A stretch of DNA of 64,000 nucleotides. Source: Erwinia mallotivora (GTDB lineage Bacteria; Pseudomonadota; Gammaproteobacteria; Enterobacterales; Enterobacteriaceae). Below the pieces are notes generated by a model. That model did not search any database and had not been told where the DNA came from. It was given only the letters and a program-made list of their open reading frames with translations. Position numbers and translations under genes: made by a program. Positions 31,727 through 41,041 of the stretch are shown one piece after another. Each line of letters starts with the position of its first letter. The stretch's first letter is position 1. Where the stretch lies: the NCBI RefSeq assembly GCF_000590885.1, contig NZ_JFHN01000053.1:1-64000 (forward strand), written 5' to 3'.

Positions 31727-32767
31727 TTACAGCATCTGTTGAATCTGATTTTCCAGTCTGACCTGATCGACGGCAAACAACCTGATCCCTTCAGCCAGTT
31801 TTTCTACCGCCATTGCATCCTGATTGTGCTGCCAGAGGAACTCCGCCTCGGTCAGCGGACTGGGGCGGTTTTCTGTTACATTACCGGGTTCCAGCTGACG
31901 GGATAACGCACCTTCGCTGGCAGCCAGCTCATCAAGCAGTAGCGGGGAGAGAGTCAGACGGTCGCATCCGGCCAGCCCCTGTACCTGCTCAATGCGGCGG
32001 AAACTGGCTCCCATCACCACAGTCTCGTAGCCATGCGACTTGTAATACTGATAGATCTGCCGGACAGAAACCACCCCCGGATCGCTGTCCACCCGATACG
32101 CCGTCTGGGGCTGATTTTTCTGATACCAGTCGTAAATGCGACCTACGAACGGCGAGACTAAAAAAACGCCTGCTTCGGCGCAGGCCCGTGCCTGAGCGAA
32201 GGAGAACAGTAGAGTCAGGTTACAGTGAATGCCGTTTTGCTCCAGCTCTTCTGCTGCGCGAATCCCCTGCCAGGTGGCAGCGAGTTTGATCAGGATACGT
32301 TCTGGTCCGACGCCGTTCTTTTCGTACATCTGAATAAGCTTGCGCGCTTTCGATACGCACATCCCACGATCCCAGGCAAAGCGGGCATCAACTTCGGTGG
32401 AAATACGCCCCGGTATGTGACGCAACACTTCACAGCCGATATCCACCGCCACCTGATCGCAGGCGTTAATCAGTTGCGTTTCTGCGCTGCCGCCCTGCTG
32501 ACGAGCTTTGCCGATAGCCTCAGCAATCAGCGACTGATACTGCGGCAGCTGCGCGGCCTTCAGCACCAGCGAAGGATTGGTGGTCGCATCCTGAGGGGCA
32601 AACTTTTTGATCGATGCAACATCGCCGGTATCAGCAACCATCGTGGTGTATTTTTTCAGTTGGTCTGAATAGCTGCGCTGAGTGGGGGCACAGGGTGACT
32701 CGACGTGACAATACGGCCCTCTAAGGGCGTTCCAGGGCATTTGGAGCTGTAAGTCAGAAATCGACAA
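31727..32767 (-). CDS. tal: Transaldolase with unusual N-terminal extension
   Basis: Pentose-phosphate transaldolase. The body matches TalA/Tal[21 protein letters not shown], the Schiff-base lysine in [48 protein letters not shown] and [20 protein letters not shown]. Normally such a protein starts at [17 protein letters not shown]; here the Met codon is TAT, and the first available start is a TTG 32 codons upstream with AAGGA 9 nt before it. The extension (for example [14 protein letters not shown]) is unlike any transaldolase N-terminus. Either the start region was altered by insertion, or it holds an error. Confidence 0.87.
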   Translation of the reverse strand: MSISDLQLQMPWNALRGPYCHVESPCAPTQRSYSDQLKKYTTMVADTGDVASIKKFAPQDATTNPSLVLKAAQLPQYQSLIAEAIGKARQQGGSAETQLINACDQVAVDIGCEVLRHIPGRISTEVDARFAWDRGMCVSKARKLIQMYEKNGVGPERILIKLAATWQGIRAAEELEQNGIHCNLTLLFSFAQARACAEAGVFLVSPFVGRIYDWYQKNQPQTAYRVDSDPGVVSVRQIYQYYKSHGYETVVMGASFRRIEQVQGLAGCDRLTLSPLLLDELAASEGALSRQLEPGNVTENRPSPLTEAEFLWQHNQDAMAVEKLAEGIRLFAVDQVRLENQIQQML

Positions 32768-32859
32768 ATTAAATAATCCTTTATTTTGTTAATTTTTATT
32801 CAATGAATTGCTACTATTTCGAAGTTGCAAACGGACAGCAATTAAATGGAGTTAGTCAA

Positions 32860-33528
32860 ATGGATATGAAAGATTTTGCGCAATGCAAAGTAATGACAAA
32901 ATCCCCTTCCTGGACTTTTTTAGATGTATTTCGCTGGAAAGCCCTCCCTGAACAGTTCGGTGGTGGCAGGCGTCACGCCAGGGGATTTAAAGACGCGTGG
33001 GTGAAAAAACACCGTACACTCATCAGATCGGCCGCTCTTCGTTACAATATTCCAGCTGAGTTACTTGCAGGAGTCTGCTGGATTGAAGTCGGCGGAGATC
33101 CAAATATTATTGACAGGATTGCTTTTGAGATACGTTCTATTGACTGGAGCGGCCCTGCTTATGTTGACCGTAATTTTACTATAACGTCGCCACCGGCTAA
33201 GACCTCGTTCGGTTTTATCAGTATGCAGCTTCGCACCGCCGCCAGGACTATGGGACTTGATACGGATCAGATGAGCACGTCAGAACTTCGGGCGCTATCA
33301 CTATGTCTCGAAAAAGACACCTGTAATATTAACCTCGCGGCTAAGCACTTACGCCAGCTATCGGACTATGACAAGTTACCAACGCGTCTAAGTATGGATG
33401 ATGTCAGGATAGTCGGTGCCAGATATAACCGGGGCACCAAACCAGGTCTGGCAAGCATTAAAAAAGATATGCGGTACGGTGATTTCATTGTCAGAAATTG
33501 GCAGCATTTCAACAAACTAATTTGGTGA
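32860..33528 (+). CDS. Lysozyme-like lytic transglycosylase domain protein (putative effector)
   Basis: A 222-residue protein with the SLT/GH23 pattern: catalytic Glu76 in LLAGVCWIEVGGDP (usual form IxxESG), then FGFISMQLRTAARTMG (usual GLMQLMPATA) and ARYNRG at 187-192 (usual AYNAG). It has no signal peptide, so it must be exported by a special route or released by lysis. GGAG lies 8 nt before ATG 32860; an ATG 19 codons earlier is possible. It is visibly AT-richer than neighbours. The next gene, 7 bp on, encodes a small membrane protein, as in effector-immunity or endolysin-holin pairs. No secretion gene is nearby. Confidence 0.65.
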   Translation: MDMKDFAQCKVMTKSPSWTFLDVFRWKALPEQFGGGRRHARGFKDAWVKKHRTLIRSAALRYNIPAELLAGVCWIEVGGDPNIIDRIAFEIRSIDWSGPAYVDRNFTITSPPAKTSFGFISMQLRTAARTMGLDTDQMSTSELRALSLCLEKDTCNINLAAKHLRQLSDYDKLPTRLSMDDVRIVGARYNRGTKPGLASIKKDMRYGDFIVRNWQHFNKLIW

Positions 33529-33535
33529 TAGCTGA

Positions 33536-33826
33536 GTGAAAAAGTTCATCAGGTTTATTTTCATCCTGTTTTACCTGCTTTTTATGCTGGTGATTTACCT
33601 GTCCACGGTAGATAATTATAGCGTTATATATGATATGGATTCGGCCATACCTCAAGGCTCACTAAGTAATAACGGCAGTGATAGTGGGAAAGTTTTTGCT
33701 GGATTAATCCTGTTTATTATCGTTCTTATTCAGGGTATTTTTGTTTACTTTGATAAGTCAAAAAAGTGGAAATGGATAGCGGGGATCATGGCAGCATTTG
33801 CGTTAATTTTTTTCCTTCTTCGGTAA
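33536..33826 (+). CDS. Small three-span membrane protein, putative immunity or holin partner
   Basis: A 96-residue protein starting at GTG, 7 bp after the transglycosylase-like gene. Hydrophobic segments lie at about 5-23, 52-71 and 79-95; the first loop (about 24-51) is polar and acidic, while KSKKWK between the second and third is basic. The ribosome site is weak, suggesting coupling to the upstream gene. A periplasm-facing loop could neutralise a cell-wall toxin, or the protein could act as a holin; neither is shown. Confidence 0.55.
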   Translation: MKKFIRFIFILFYLLFMLVIYLSTVDNYSVIYDMDSAIPQGSLSNNGSDSGKVFAGLILFIIVLIQGIFVYFDKSKKWKWIAGIMAAFALIFFLLR

Positions 33827-34366
33827 GCTTATCGCGGTTCCCATCTTAGAACTCCCGTTTACGATGAGTACAAAACCCTACAGTAAGCGCTGGGGAATCC
33901 CCAGTAATGGGCGGGTAAATCAGATCGGGCATAGAAAGTATGATCTACTGATTGTGCAACCAATTCAGGGAGATCGCCATTATACCTGTTCGCTCATTAT
34001 GTCAGAAGTTTTTCCGCCACGCTTTAGCTCCGTTTAACCAGTATCGTCAGGACGCACTGCTCGATGCCACCGCTGCCTTGACGCGGGGGTGATTGACGTG
34101 CTGGCCACCAGCGCGTCAAATGCCAGGGCAGTGATTAACATGCAGAAGGCTCTGTGAGGAAAGCGTGCAGAGCCGGAATAACAGTGGTATCACCTTTGCC
34201 TGCTGAGCGGCTGTTTCAGGCTTAGCAGGCCGGCGTTAATCATCCGTGCTGCCGAAACAATAAATCCCTGTGATATTGATTAACCCTGACAGGGGTGACA
34301 GAAAAATCCGCCCTTGCGAGCGGATCTAAAACGAAATGCCTGAACGGTTATCTTCACCAGTAAAGG
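33827..34366. other. Intergenic region with gene debris
   Basis: 540 bp. A 57-codon frame (33864-34037) starts MSTKPYSKRWGIPSNG without a ribosome site and resembles nothing I know. A second coding-like stretch ends at 34157 (VIDVLATSASNARAVINMQ) but has no start. Both look like fragments. No intact gene is supported. Confidence 0.35.
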
Positions 34367-36025
34367 TCAGAAGTGTTCCCAGTTTTCCTGAAGATTTGTT
34401 TCGGTTTTCGCCGTCGGCAATGCCGGAAGCGATTTTATCGCCGGGCTGTTTGTCGGTCTCAACGTCGTCGGTGTTGTGGACGGCGCATTAATGATAAAGG
34501 CGGAAACCAACTGATTAAGGGTGCCTGCCTGCTCCATCAACGAGCGGGATGCCGCTGACGCTTCTTCCACCAACGCGGCATTCTGCTGTGTCACATCATC
34601 CATCTGATTAACAGCCTGATGGACCTGACCAATACCCAGCATCTGCTCCTGAGCAGCGGCAGAAATTTCATTTATCAGGTCAGAAACCTGACGAACAGCA
34701 TCCTTCATGCGGTCCATGTTCTGCCCGACGTCCTCCGCCTGTTCTGAGCCGGTTTCCACATAACGCATGGATGACTCGATCAACTCTTTTATCTCACGGG
34801 CTGATGCGGAAGAACGCTGAGCCAGATTACGCACCTCACCCGCCACCACCGCAAATCCACGGCCCTGTTCACCGGCACGCGCCGCTTCCACCGCAGCGTT
34901 AAGCGCCAGAATATTGGTTTGAAAGGCAATGCCTTCGATAAGGGATATGATGTCGGTAATTTTCGTTGAGCTGTTGCGGATATCAGACATCGTCGCCAAC
35001 ATCGCCTGCACGCGGGTAACACTGTTATCTGAAATTTCACGCGCATTTTGCGAAAGTTCAGTAGCCAGGCGGGTGTTCTCAGCGGTCTGCCTGACGGTTT
35101 CAGTCAGTTGAGACATGCTCGCTGCCGTTTGCTCCAGCGACGCAGCCTGCTCTTCAGTACGGGATGACAGGTCTTCATTGCCGGCGGAGATTTGTGCTGA
35201 TGCGGTGCTGACAGAGTCTGAAGATGCGCTAACCGAAGAGAGTGAACTGGCGACATTTTTCACCAGGTGGTTGTAGGCCTGGGCTGTCAGGCCAATTTCG
35301 TCCCTGCGCGAGTCGTCAGCACGCAGCGTAAGATCAAGAGAGGCGCTGGCATTTTCCATGGTGGTGCGCATGGCGTTAAGGCTTCTGCGGATACTGAGGA
35401 TAATTTTTATCACCAGCGTACCCAGAATAAGGATTACTGCGGAGGAGCCTGCAATCATGCTCCAGAAGGTGGTGTTATAAATACGATCGTTGTCTTTTCT
35501 GAGCTGGTTACTGATATCGACATTCAGCTTCAGCTGTTTCTGATAGCCAGCGATAAGATCCCTGGCTGACTGGCCGATACCGGCATTTCCCTGGAGTTCG
35601 CGCAACGATACTTTATCGTCCTGCGCCAGCGATCCCTGGATGAACACCGGTAACCTGTCTCTGATATCTTTGATCGTGGCAAAGGCCGCCTGGGTCATCT
35701 GACGATCTTCATCGCTGGATATATCGTGGTCCAGATAGTACTGATTGAGGGTTTGCAGTTTGTCGATCACCTCGTCAATCTGCTTTCCTACCTGCGCCTG
35801 TTTATTCAGGTCGGTGGCACTCTGATGCCGATACAGCCAGATAATCAGTTCATTGCTGCTATCAACCTGCTTCCCGAGGTCGATGATTGAAGGAATAGCA
35901 TTTTCCTGGACATACTGAAATCGCGACTGAAATCCGGTGACGACAAACATGGCAACAATGACCACCGTAATCAAAGAGGCTGCAAGCAAGGAAAAACTCA
36001 GAAAAAGTCGCTGTGTAATTGTCAT
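34367..36025 (-). CDS. Methyl-accepting chemotaxis protein with NWEHF tether
   Basis: A 552-residue chemoreceptor. TM1 about 7-29, periplasmic helical-bundle domain, TM2 near 190-215, HAMP, then the signalling hairpin [33 protein letters not shown]. After a Pro/Thr-rich linker it ends NWEHF, a CheR/CheB-binding pentapeptide of the NWETF type, so it should be an adaptation-competent major receptor. The ATG at 36025 has AGGTGG 8 nt upstream. A sigma-28-like promoter precedes it. Confidence 0.93.
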   Translation of the reverse strand: MTITQRLFLSFSLLAASLITVVIVAMFVVTGFQSRFQYVQENAIPSIIDLGKQVDSSNELIIWLYRHQSATDLNKQAQVGKQIDEVIDKLQTLNQYYLDHDISSDEDRQMTQAAFATIKDIRDRLPVFIQGSLAQDDKVSLRELQGNAGIGQSARDLIAGYQKQLKLNVDISNQLRKDNDRIYNTTFWSMIAGSSAVILILGTLVIKIILSIRRSLNAMRTTMENASASLDLTLRADDSRRDEIGLTAQAYNHLVKNVASSLSSVSASSDSVSTASAQISAGNEDLSSRTEEQAASLEQTAASMSQLTETVRQTAENTRLATELSQNAREISDNSVTRVQAMLATMSDIRNSSTKITDIISLIEGIAFQTNILALNAAVEAARAGEQGRGFAVVAGEVRNLAQRSSASAREIKELIESSMRYVETGSEQAEDVGQNMDRMKDAVRQVSDLINEISAAAQEQMLGIGQVHQAVNQMDDVTQQNAALVEEASAASRSLMEQAGTLNQLVSAFIINAPSTTPTTLRPTNSPAIKSLPALPTAKTETNLQENWEHF

Positions 36026-36095
36026 GAACATATCCACCTGAAGAGATGCGAGAAAAACCATACCAAAAACGGATTAACCGTAGCGGAACAAAGTA

Positions 36096-36122
36096 CTATC
36101 GGCAGCGCAGGCTTAATTATTA
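36096..36122 (-). promoter_or_regulatory. Sigma-28 (FliA) promoter of the NWEHF chemoreceptor
   Basis: Minus strand: TAAT (36119-36122), 15-bp spacer, GCCGATAG (36096-36103), close to the FliA consensus TAAA-N15-GCCGATAA. It lies about 70 bp upstream of the start. Confidence 0.68.
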
Positions 36123-36499
36123 GTAATTTTATAATTAATCCACTGACAAATATTGTTTAGTGACCTGAACAGATTGATGCAAACTGAAAAAACGCCAGCC
36201 CGTCAGCAGCGATAAGGCACATATCTCTGAGGAAAAGTGATATGCGGACAATTTCTGCCGGAGATAAGAATACAAATAACCAACTGATCAACATACGGCA
36301 TTATGACATGACGTTACTACTTGTCGCAGAATAATGTCGTTAATAATTCAGGTGCAGATTCGATCACAAGAAACACACTCATCTGTTAAACATAAACCTG
36401 GATAATTGATTGAACAAATAAGATGATGCCGTTGCGTTTTCACGCCCTGTTTCCTGATTACATCTGCACAGTTTTAAAATAATAAAAATAGCGGAAAAA
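36123..36499. other. Intergenic region upstream of chemoreceptor
   Basis: 377 bp, very A/T-rich, without a gene or repeat I can support. Confidence 0.35.
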
Positions 36500-36769
36500 T
36501 TAACTTTTACGCCCGGACAGATATTTTACCCCTTTGCTGCCAAAATATTCCTCGTGCTGCTCATCAGTAACCAGATGAAAAGTCTGGCCAGCCGAATAAG
36601 TCACTTTCTCTGCGCTATTAGTAATGGTTATATCACCGTCAAGGATCAGGGCCATCGCTTCGAAGGGATGCGAATGCCAATCCAGACAGCTGTTGGCGGC
36701 TCTCTCAACCAACACCGGCTCGCTGTAGCCTTGCTGTTTCAGTATCGCCCGGAATTCACTCTCAGTCAT
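36500..36769 (-). CDS. Small cupin-domain protein
   Basis: An 89-residue single-domain cupin. DWHSHPFEAMALILDGDITI gives the first motif (His pair and Glu) and AGQTFHLVTDEQHEE the second with its His, so a metal site is likely. The ATG at 36769 has AGGTGG upstream; nine in-frame codons before it are not needed. Substrate unknown; no neighbour suggests a pathway. Confidence 0.72.
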   Translation of the reverse strand: MTESEFRAILKQQGYSEPVLVERAANSCLDWHSHPFEAMALILDGDITITNSAEKVTYSAGQTFHLVTDEQHEEYFGSKGVKYLSGRKS

Positions 36770-37437
36770 ATCGCCACCTTTTTTTCGATTCTGCAAGTGT
36801 AGTACAGGCTGTTAAAACTGACAGCTGAGCGATCGACAGGCATAACTATCCAGCCTGAGTCACCGTATTAAGGTATGGCAATGATTCTGGCCCCAACTTA
36901 TTCCAGCCCTCCAAAAAGGGAATCCCGCGCTGACTCAGATTAAGCAGGCATGAGACGTTAAGAGTGATAAGAATTTATTTTCATCCGGCCTTATCGTCTC
37001 ATTTCTGTCATTTTGACGATGTAATAATATTTGACAGTAACCCATCTGAATTGTCCAGAGATGTAATCCATTCACGCCATTTCACAATATCTCTGGCGGC
37101 TGAAAACAGAGTATGGATGCCGTTCACCCTGTAATTAATATTCTGTGATATTCAGAATCAGCACTTCATTCATTTTGTCATCGCCCTCTGACCCGAACAA
37201 AGGTTGTCGGTAAAATCTCTGCGGATTTTAAAAGTCATCCCCCACAGACATCACTTTATTTCGATCAGATAACGGCAGACTTGAATTAATTTTTGCTTAC
37301 TGAGATAAGAGCGGTGCTGTTCAGCATGGCAGAACGCAACGATAAAAGCGTTATCCCTGCTCACATCGCTTACAAGGGCTGTCTTTACCGGGTAGCTGGC
37401 GCATAACAAGCCTCAGGCATGCTGCGGACAGCAATCA
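36770..37437. other. Long intergenic region
   Basis: 668 bp, A/T-rich. A 26-codon frame starting at 37327 is open but has no ribosome site or recognisable features. I see no tRNA, repeat or clear regulatory site. Confidence 0.35.
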
Positions 37438-37587
37438 TCACTTACCGCGATCCTGATAAGGATCTTTTTTATGATCCTCACTGTCATCGCGCGTGCGAGG
37501 GATCTCACCGTGTTCAGCAGGATTATCTCTCGCCGGATGGTGCTTATCGGTTTTCTCAGGTTTTTGATGGTTAGCGCTGGACGACAT
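37438..37587 (-). CDS. 49-residue charged small protein
   Basis: ATG-to-TGA frame of 49 codons with an excellent ribosome site (AGGAGG, 5 nt spacing). The peptide has no hydrophobic segment and is rich in Lys, His, Asp, Glu and Pro (EKTDKHHPARDNP, DSEDHKKDPYQDRGK). It is probably intrinsically disordered. I do not recognise the family. It is divergent from the lipoprotein gene at 37664. Confidence 0.62.
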   Translation of the reverse strand: MSSSANHQKPEKTDKHHPARDNPAEHGEIPRTRDDSEDHKKDPYQDRGK

Positions 37588-37663
37588 CTCACCCTCCTGC
37601 TGTTTACATCACGTGAAATTGACTTTCTGTTACTATAGTCGGATTCAATCTGAGGTGGTGTGA

Positions 37664-37960
37664 ATGAAAAAATATTTCTGCGTATTGATGCTTATTCTGG
37701 CGGTTGGCGGCTGCTCTTCTTCGTCGGGAGTAAATTTCGACGACGCGAAACTGGCTAAGATTCAGTATGGTTCCACAACCCGTCAGCAGCTGATTTCGCT
37801 GTTTGGTCAGCCGACATCTGAGACACCTTACCCGGAAAATCATACCCTGATGATGTGGTCCTACAGTAAAGCCAACGCGATGAGCACCACAGTTGGCAAG
37901 ACGCTGACGGTACAGCTGGATAATGGCAAAGTAAAAAGTTACACCCTCAGCAAAACCTGA
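37664..37960 (+). CDS. BamE/SmpA-like small lipoprotein
   Basis: A 98-residue lipoprotein. Lipobox VGGC (Cys17) follows a hydrophobic leader. The mature part has the SmpA/OmlA-like pattern: AKIQYGSTTRQQLISLFGQP, then YSKANAM and a final beta strand VQLDNGKVKSYTL. Proteins of this fold often sit in the outer membrane; this one's role is unknown. GAGGTGGTG precedes the ATG. Confidence 0.75.
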   Translation: MKKYFCVLMLILAVGGCSSSSGVNFDDAKLAKIQYGSTTRQQLISLFGQPTSETPYPENHTLMMWSYSKANAMSTTVGKTLTVQLDNGKVKSYTLSKT

Positions 37961-37971
37961 CCAGCAGCGGA

Positions 37972-38397
37972 TTAGTCAAACAGGTCCAGTTGTTGGTCGC
38001 CATGCGGTCTGCTCTTATTGCGCGTTTTCTTTTCGGGCGGCAGTGGCCGCTGCATTTCCTGCTCTAACCAGCGCATGATCACCGCCACAATATAAGCCTG
38101 TTGCGCTTGCGTCAGCGGCTGCATAGCGGGAATCGCATGCCATTTGCTCAGACAGCCACGGCAGCAGGTTGCAGTGGCGTGTTGTGCGATAAACACCGGA
38201 TGTCCGCGCATGGGGGTTTGTTTACCGTCGCTGGCAGGTACAGCAGGCGCCAGCCGCATGTTGATAAAGTCCTGCGCGTGACGCCTGACTTCCGCTTCCC
38301 CCCGCTTACGGCAGTAGTGATATTCCGTCTGCCCCAGGTGGAAACGCTGACGAAAAGCGGAAGCGGCCAGCCGCTGAAAAACATCATCGATGATCAC
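37972..38397 (-). CDS. DUF4186 family protein
   Basis: A 141-residue protein with DDVFQRLAASAFRQRFHLG, RRHAQDFINMRLAPA, GKQTPMRGHPVFIAQHATAT and CCRGCLSKWH, the conserved blocks of DUF4186; the Cys/His spacing suggests metal binding. The start is taken at GTG 38397, since the family begins around IDDVFQRL and no in-frame ATG is nearby. It overlaps the lipoprotein gene by 14 bp, so the two are probably co-translated. Function unknown. Confidence 0.7.
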   Translation of the reverse strand: MIIDDVFQRLAASAFRQRFHLGQTEYHYCRKRGEAEVRRHAQDFINMRLAPAVPASDGKQTPMRGHPVFIAQHATATCCRGCLSKWHAIPAMQPLTQAQQAYIVAVIMRWLEQEMQRPLPPEKKTRNKSRPHGDQQLDLFD

Positions 38398-38620
38398 GGC
38401 GATACAGCGTCCATTCTTCGACCCGTTCCCCGCCGGGTAAAGTGCAATAGCCGGTCTGTCCCTGTCCGGTGTTGACAATATCGAGGTTTCCACCCTGTTT
38501 TACACACCATGCAGAAGCCGGATTTGGCATCCCCAGTTTGGCTGGAGTGGCAGGTTTTTCTGGCTGCGCGGCACAACCCAACAGCGATGTTGCCCATATC
38601 AGTAAAAGGATATTTTTCAT
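38384..38620 (-). CDS. DUF333 small lipoprotein
   Basis: A 78-residue lipoprotein: lipobox LLGC (Cys16), then MPNPASAWCVKQGGNLDIVN, TGYCTLPGGERVEEW, the DUF333 pattern with two Cys that could pair in the periplasm. Upstream of and overlapping the DUF4186 gene. Function unknown. Confidence 0.78.
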   Translation of the reverse strand: MKNILLLIWATSLLGCAAQPEKPATPAKLGMPNPASAWCVKQGGNLDIVNTGQGQTGYCTLPGGERVEEWTLYRRDHR

Positions 38621-38748
38621 CTGTTTTCCCGGTTTAACAGCATCAACATGATGCTTTGTTCAGGGTGAGTTACCCAGTTTAACGCGTTGAACTTAAACCC
38701 TGATTCATTAAGATAGGTTTTTGCCCATCTCAACAGGAAGTTGCCCGC

Positions 38749-39069
38749 ATGCTGAACACCTTTACCCTCCGGCTTACCCGCCATGTCAGCCAGTATCTGC
38801 TGCCCGACATGCGTGCACTGCTGCCCTCTGAATCCGTGCAGTTCTTTTGTAACGAACTGGATGAGGAGTGGCACTATACGTTGCTCTGTCGGCAAAACGA
38901 ACACATCTGTTCGTTGACGGTATCGGCGATACTGGTGTGGCATCAACTCAGACACATACAGTCAATGGTCTGGAGTACAACGCAGGAACAGCAGGATGCC
39001 ACGCATTACAGTGCCGCCAGGCTGTATGAACGCCTCATCACGCCAGGGGCAATACTTTATCTCTCCTGA
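38749..39069 (+). CDS. Hypothetical protein, 106 aa
   Basis: A 106-residue soluble protein with no signal peptide. AGGAAG lies 8 nt before the ATG. I do not recognise it; LPSESVQFFCNELDEEWHY is its most characteristic stretch. First of three short plus-strand genes before the mechanosensitive channel. A 112-codon frame on the opposite strand overlaps it but looks less protein-like. Confidence 0.55.
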   Translation: MLNTFTLRLTRHVSQYLLPDMRALLPSESVQFFCNELDEEWHYTLLCRQNEHICSLTVSAILVWHQLRHIQSMVWSTTQEQQDATHYSAARLYERLITPGAILYLS

Positions 39070-39177
39070 AGGTTCTGTGACGATTTAGCAGCAGTTTTTT
39101 GCTGTATTCATCTGATTGAAATCTGCACTTTCCCGCTAATCTGGCAAATATTCATCAAAGTGGTAGTGGAGTAACCT

Positions 39178-39387
39178 ATGCCGGATAAAGACGCTGTCGT
39201 TGAAGGACTGACTGTGGAAGTTCTCGCACTGAGACATATCGTGCAGATGCTTATCGCCTATGGCAATGTGCCAACCGGCGGCAAACTGAATAAGTATCTG
39301 CAAAAAGTGGCCGATGACGCCGAACATCGTGATGAGCGTGCGGCTAACAAAGCCATTGCCGACGCGATTCGCAGCTATATTCAGTAA
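39178..39387 (+). CDS. Hypothetical protein, 69 aa
   Basis: A 69-residue helical, charged protein (VVEGLTVEVLALRHIVQML, RDERAANKAIADAIRSYI). GGAG lies about 7 nt before the ATG. No signal peptide or membrane segment; not recognised. Confidence 0.58.
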   Translation: MPDKDAVVEGLTVEVLALRHIVQMLIAYGNVPTGGKLNKYLQKVADDAEHRDERAANKAIADAIRSYIQ

Positions 39388-39475
39388 AGAAAACGCGGAA
39401 CAAAAATAATAAAACCGACACTGTTTGTTCACGGTTGAAAGGTTCAGGCTGTCTGTATTTCATAAGGAGACAGCC

Positions 39476-39631
39476 ATGAAAAAACGTCCTGCTATGCTCA
39501 CCGCGCTTTATCTTCTGTTCCGCCAGGAACGCCAGCCTCACAAATTGTTCGGTATGATTTATCTCTCACCGGAACAGCGCGCTGCTATCCTGCGCGAGCT
39601 TCTTTACCCCTGCGACCAGCCTGGTGGTTAG
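39476..39631 (+). CDS. Hypothetical protein, 51 aa
   Basis: A 51-residue basic protein with an AAGGAG ribosome site at good spacing before ATG 39476. It contains LTALYLLFRQERQPHKLFG and LSPEQRAAILRELLYP. No family recognised; upstream in-frame codons are ignored for lack of a ribosome site. Confidence 0.5.
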   Translation: MKKRPAMLTALYLLFRQERQPHKLFGMIYLSPEQRAAILRELLYPCDQPGG

Positions 39632-39742
39632 CCAGCTGGCAGTTTGATTTTACGCTTCCAGCCACGTTATTCTCCCCACCCCCGGCTTTGCAAAGTGGTC
39701 GGTTAATCACTGGAACAGTCTCAACACAGGGAACAGAAACAG

Positions 39743-40990
39743 ATGTATCAGTATATTCTTGGCTGGCTTACAACTTTCGAACTACCTTATGCACCGCTGA
39801 TTGCCCTGCTGGCAATGCTTGGCATAATTTTAATTATTTCCTTAATTGTCCACGGCTTGCTCCACCGTGCCATGCTGCCGTTTCTGCGCCGGCTTGCCAC
39901 AAAATCATCACGCCAGTGGCCTCACGTTATTTTCGACAGTAAATTGTTCAGCCGCTTCGCCCTGTTAATGCAGGGTGTGTTGTTACAGATTCAGTCGGAG
40001 ATGTTTCTTCAGGGGCATGAACCCGTTTTCAGTATCGTTATGGTGGCAAGCCAGGTATGGATGATGATCTTCAGCCTGCTGATGTTTTTCTCACTGCTGG
40101 ATCTTGTCCTTGGGCTGTCGGAAAACAGCATGTTCGCCACACAATTACCACTGCGTGGCATCTTTCAGAGTCTGAAACTGATTGCTGCCCTGCTGATCGC
40201 GCTGATGATTATTTCGGTGCTGATTGGCAAATCCCCGCTGGTGTTACTGACCGGACTGGGCGCAATGACCGCCGTGCTGATGCTGGTGTTCAAAGATCCC
40301 ATCCTTGGTCTGGTGGCCGGGATTCAGCTCTCAGCAAACAGTATGCTCAAGCTGGGGGACTGGCTGGAGATGCCGAAATATGGCGCAGACGGCTCGGTGG
40401 TGGATATCGGCCTGACCACGGTAAAAGTGCGTAACTGGGACAATACCATTACCACCATCCCGACCTGGGCGCTGATTTCTGATTCGTTCAAAAACTGGCA
40501 GGCAATGTCTGAATCAGGTGGGCGTCGTATCAAGCGCAGTATCAACATTGATACCACCAGCATTCGCTTCCTCAATGAAGAAGACATCCTTGCTATGCAA
40601 CGGGCGCAGCTGCTTACACCTTACCTGGATGGCAAAAAAGAGGAAGTCTCGGCGTGGAATGCAGGTCTGAACTGCGATCTCAGCACCCCTCTCAACGGTC
40701 GCAGAATGACCAATATCGGGACTTTCCGCGCCTGGCTGGAAGCCTGGCTGAAGGCGCATCCCCGGACCCATAAGGGAATGACGCTGATGGTGCGTCAGCT
40801 GGCTCCCGGCTCCGAGGGACTGCCAATTGAAATTTATGTTTTTACCAATACGACGGTGTGGCTGGAGTATGAAAGGATTCAGTCAGATATTTTTGACCAT
40901 ATCTTCGCGGTGTTGCCTGAATTTGATCTGAGAGTTCATCAGACACCTACCGGTAACGATATGCGCAATATGCGGCTGACTACCGGCTGA
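39743..40990 (+). CDS. ybdG: YbdG/MscM-type mechanosensitive channel
   Basis: A 415-residue MscS-superfamily protein, identical in length to E. coli YbdG. Four or five N-terminal membrane helices precede the pore helix and beta domain: [25 protein letters not shown], then [16 protein letters not shown] and [20 protein letters not shown]. The C-terminal domain keeps [18 protein letters not shown] and HQTPTGND. It probably opens a small conductance under mild osmotic downshock in the inner membrane. Confidence 0.92.
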   Translation: MYQYILGWLTTFELPYAPLIALLAMLGIILIISLIVHGLLHRAMLPFLRRLATKSSRQWPHVIFDSKLFSRFALLMQGVLLQIQSEMFLQGHEPVFSIVMVASQVWMMIFSLLMFFSLLDLVLGLSENSMFATQLPLRGIFQSLKLIAALLIALMIISVLIGKSPLVLLTGLGAMTAVLMLVFKDPILGLVAGIQLSANSMLKLGDWLEMPKYGADGSVVDIGLTTVKVRNWDNTITTIPTWALISDSFKNWQAMSESGGRRIKRSINIDTTSIRFLNEEDILAMQRAQLLTPYLDGKKEEVSAWNAGLNCDLSTPLNGRRMTNIGTFRAWLEAWLKAHPRTHKGMTLMVRQLAPGSEGLPIEIYVFTNTTVWLEYERIQSDIFDHIFAVLPEFDLRVHQTPTGNDMRNMRLTTG

Positions 40991-41041
40991 TAGTCAGGCT
41001 GACAGCGGGCTGTCTGTCACCCGCTGTCAGGCCAACGAAAC

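Noticed and set aside
33864-34037. 57-codon frame after the membrane-protein gene
   Set aside because: No ribosome site and no recognisable similarity; kept only as possible debris.
38617-38955. 112-codon minus-strand frame
   Set aside because: It overlaps the plus-strand gene at 38749, which has a good ribosome site and more protein-like composition.
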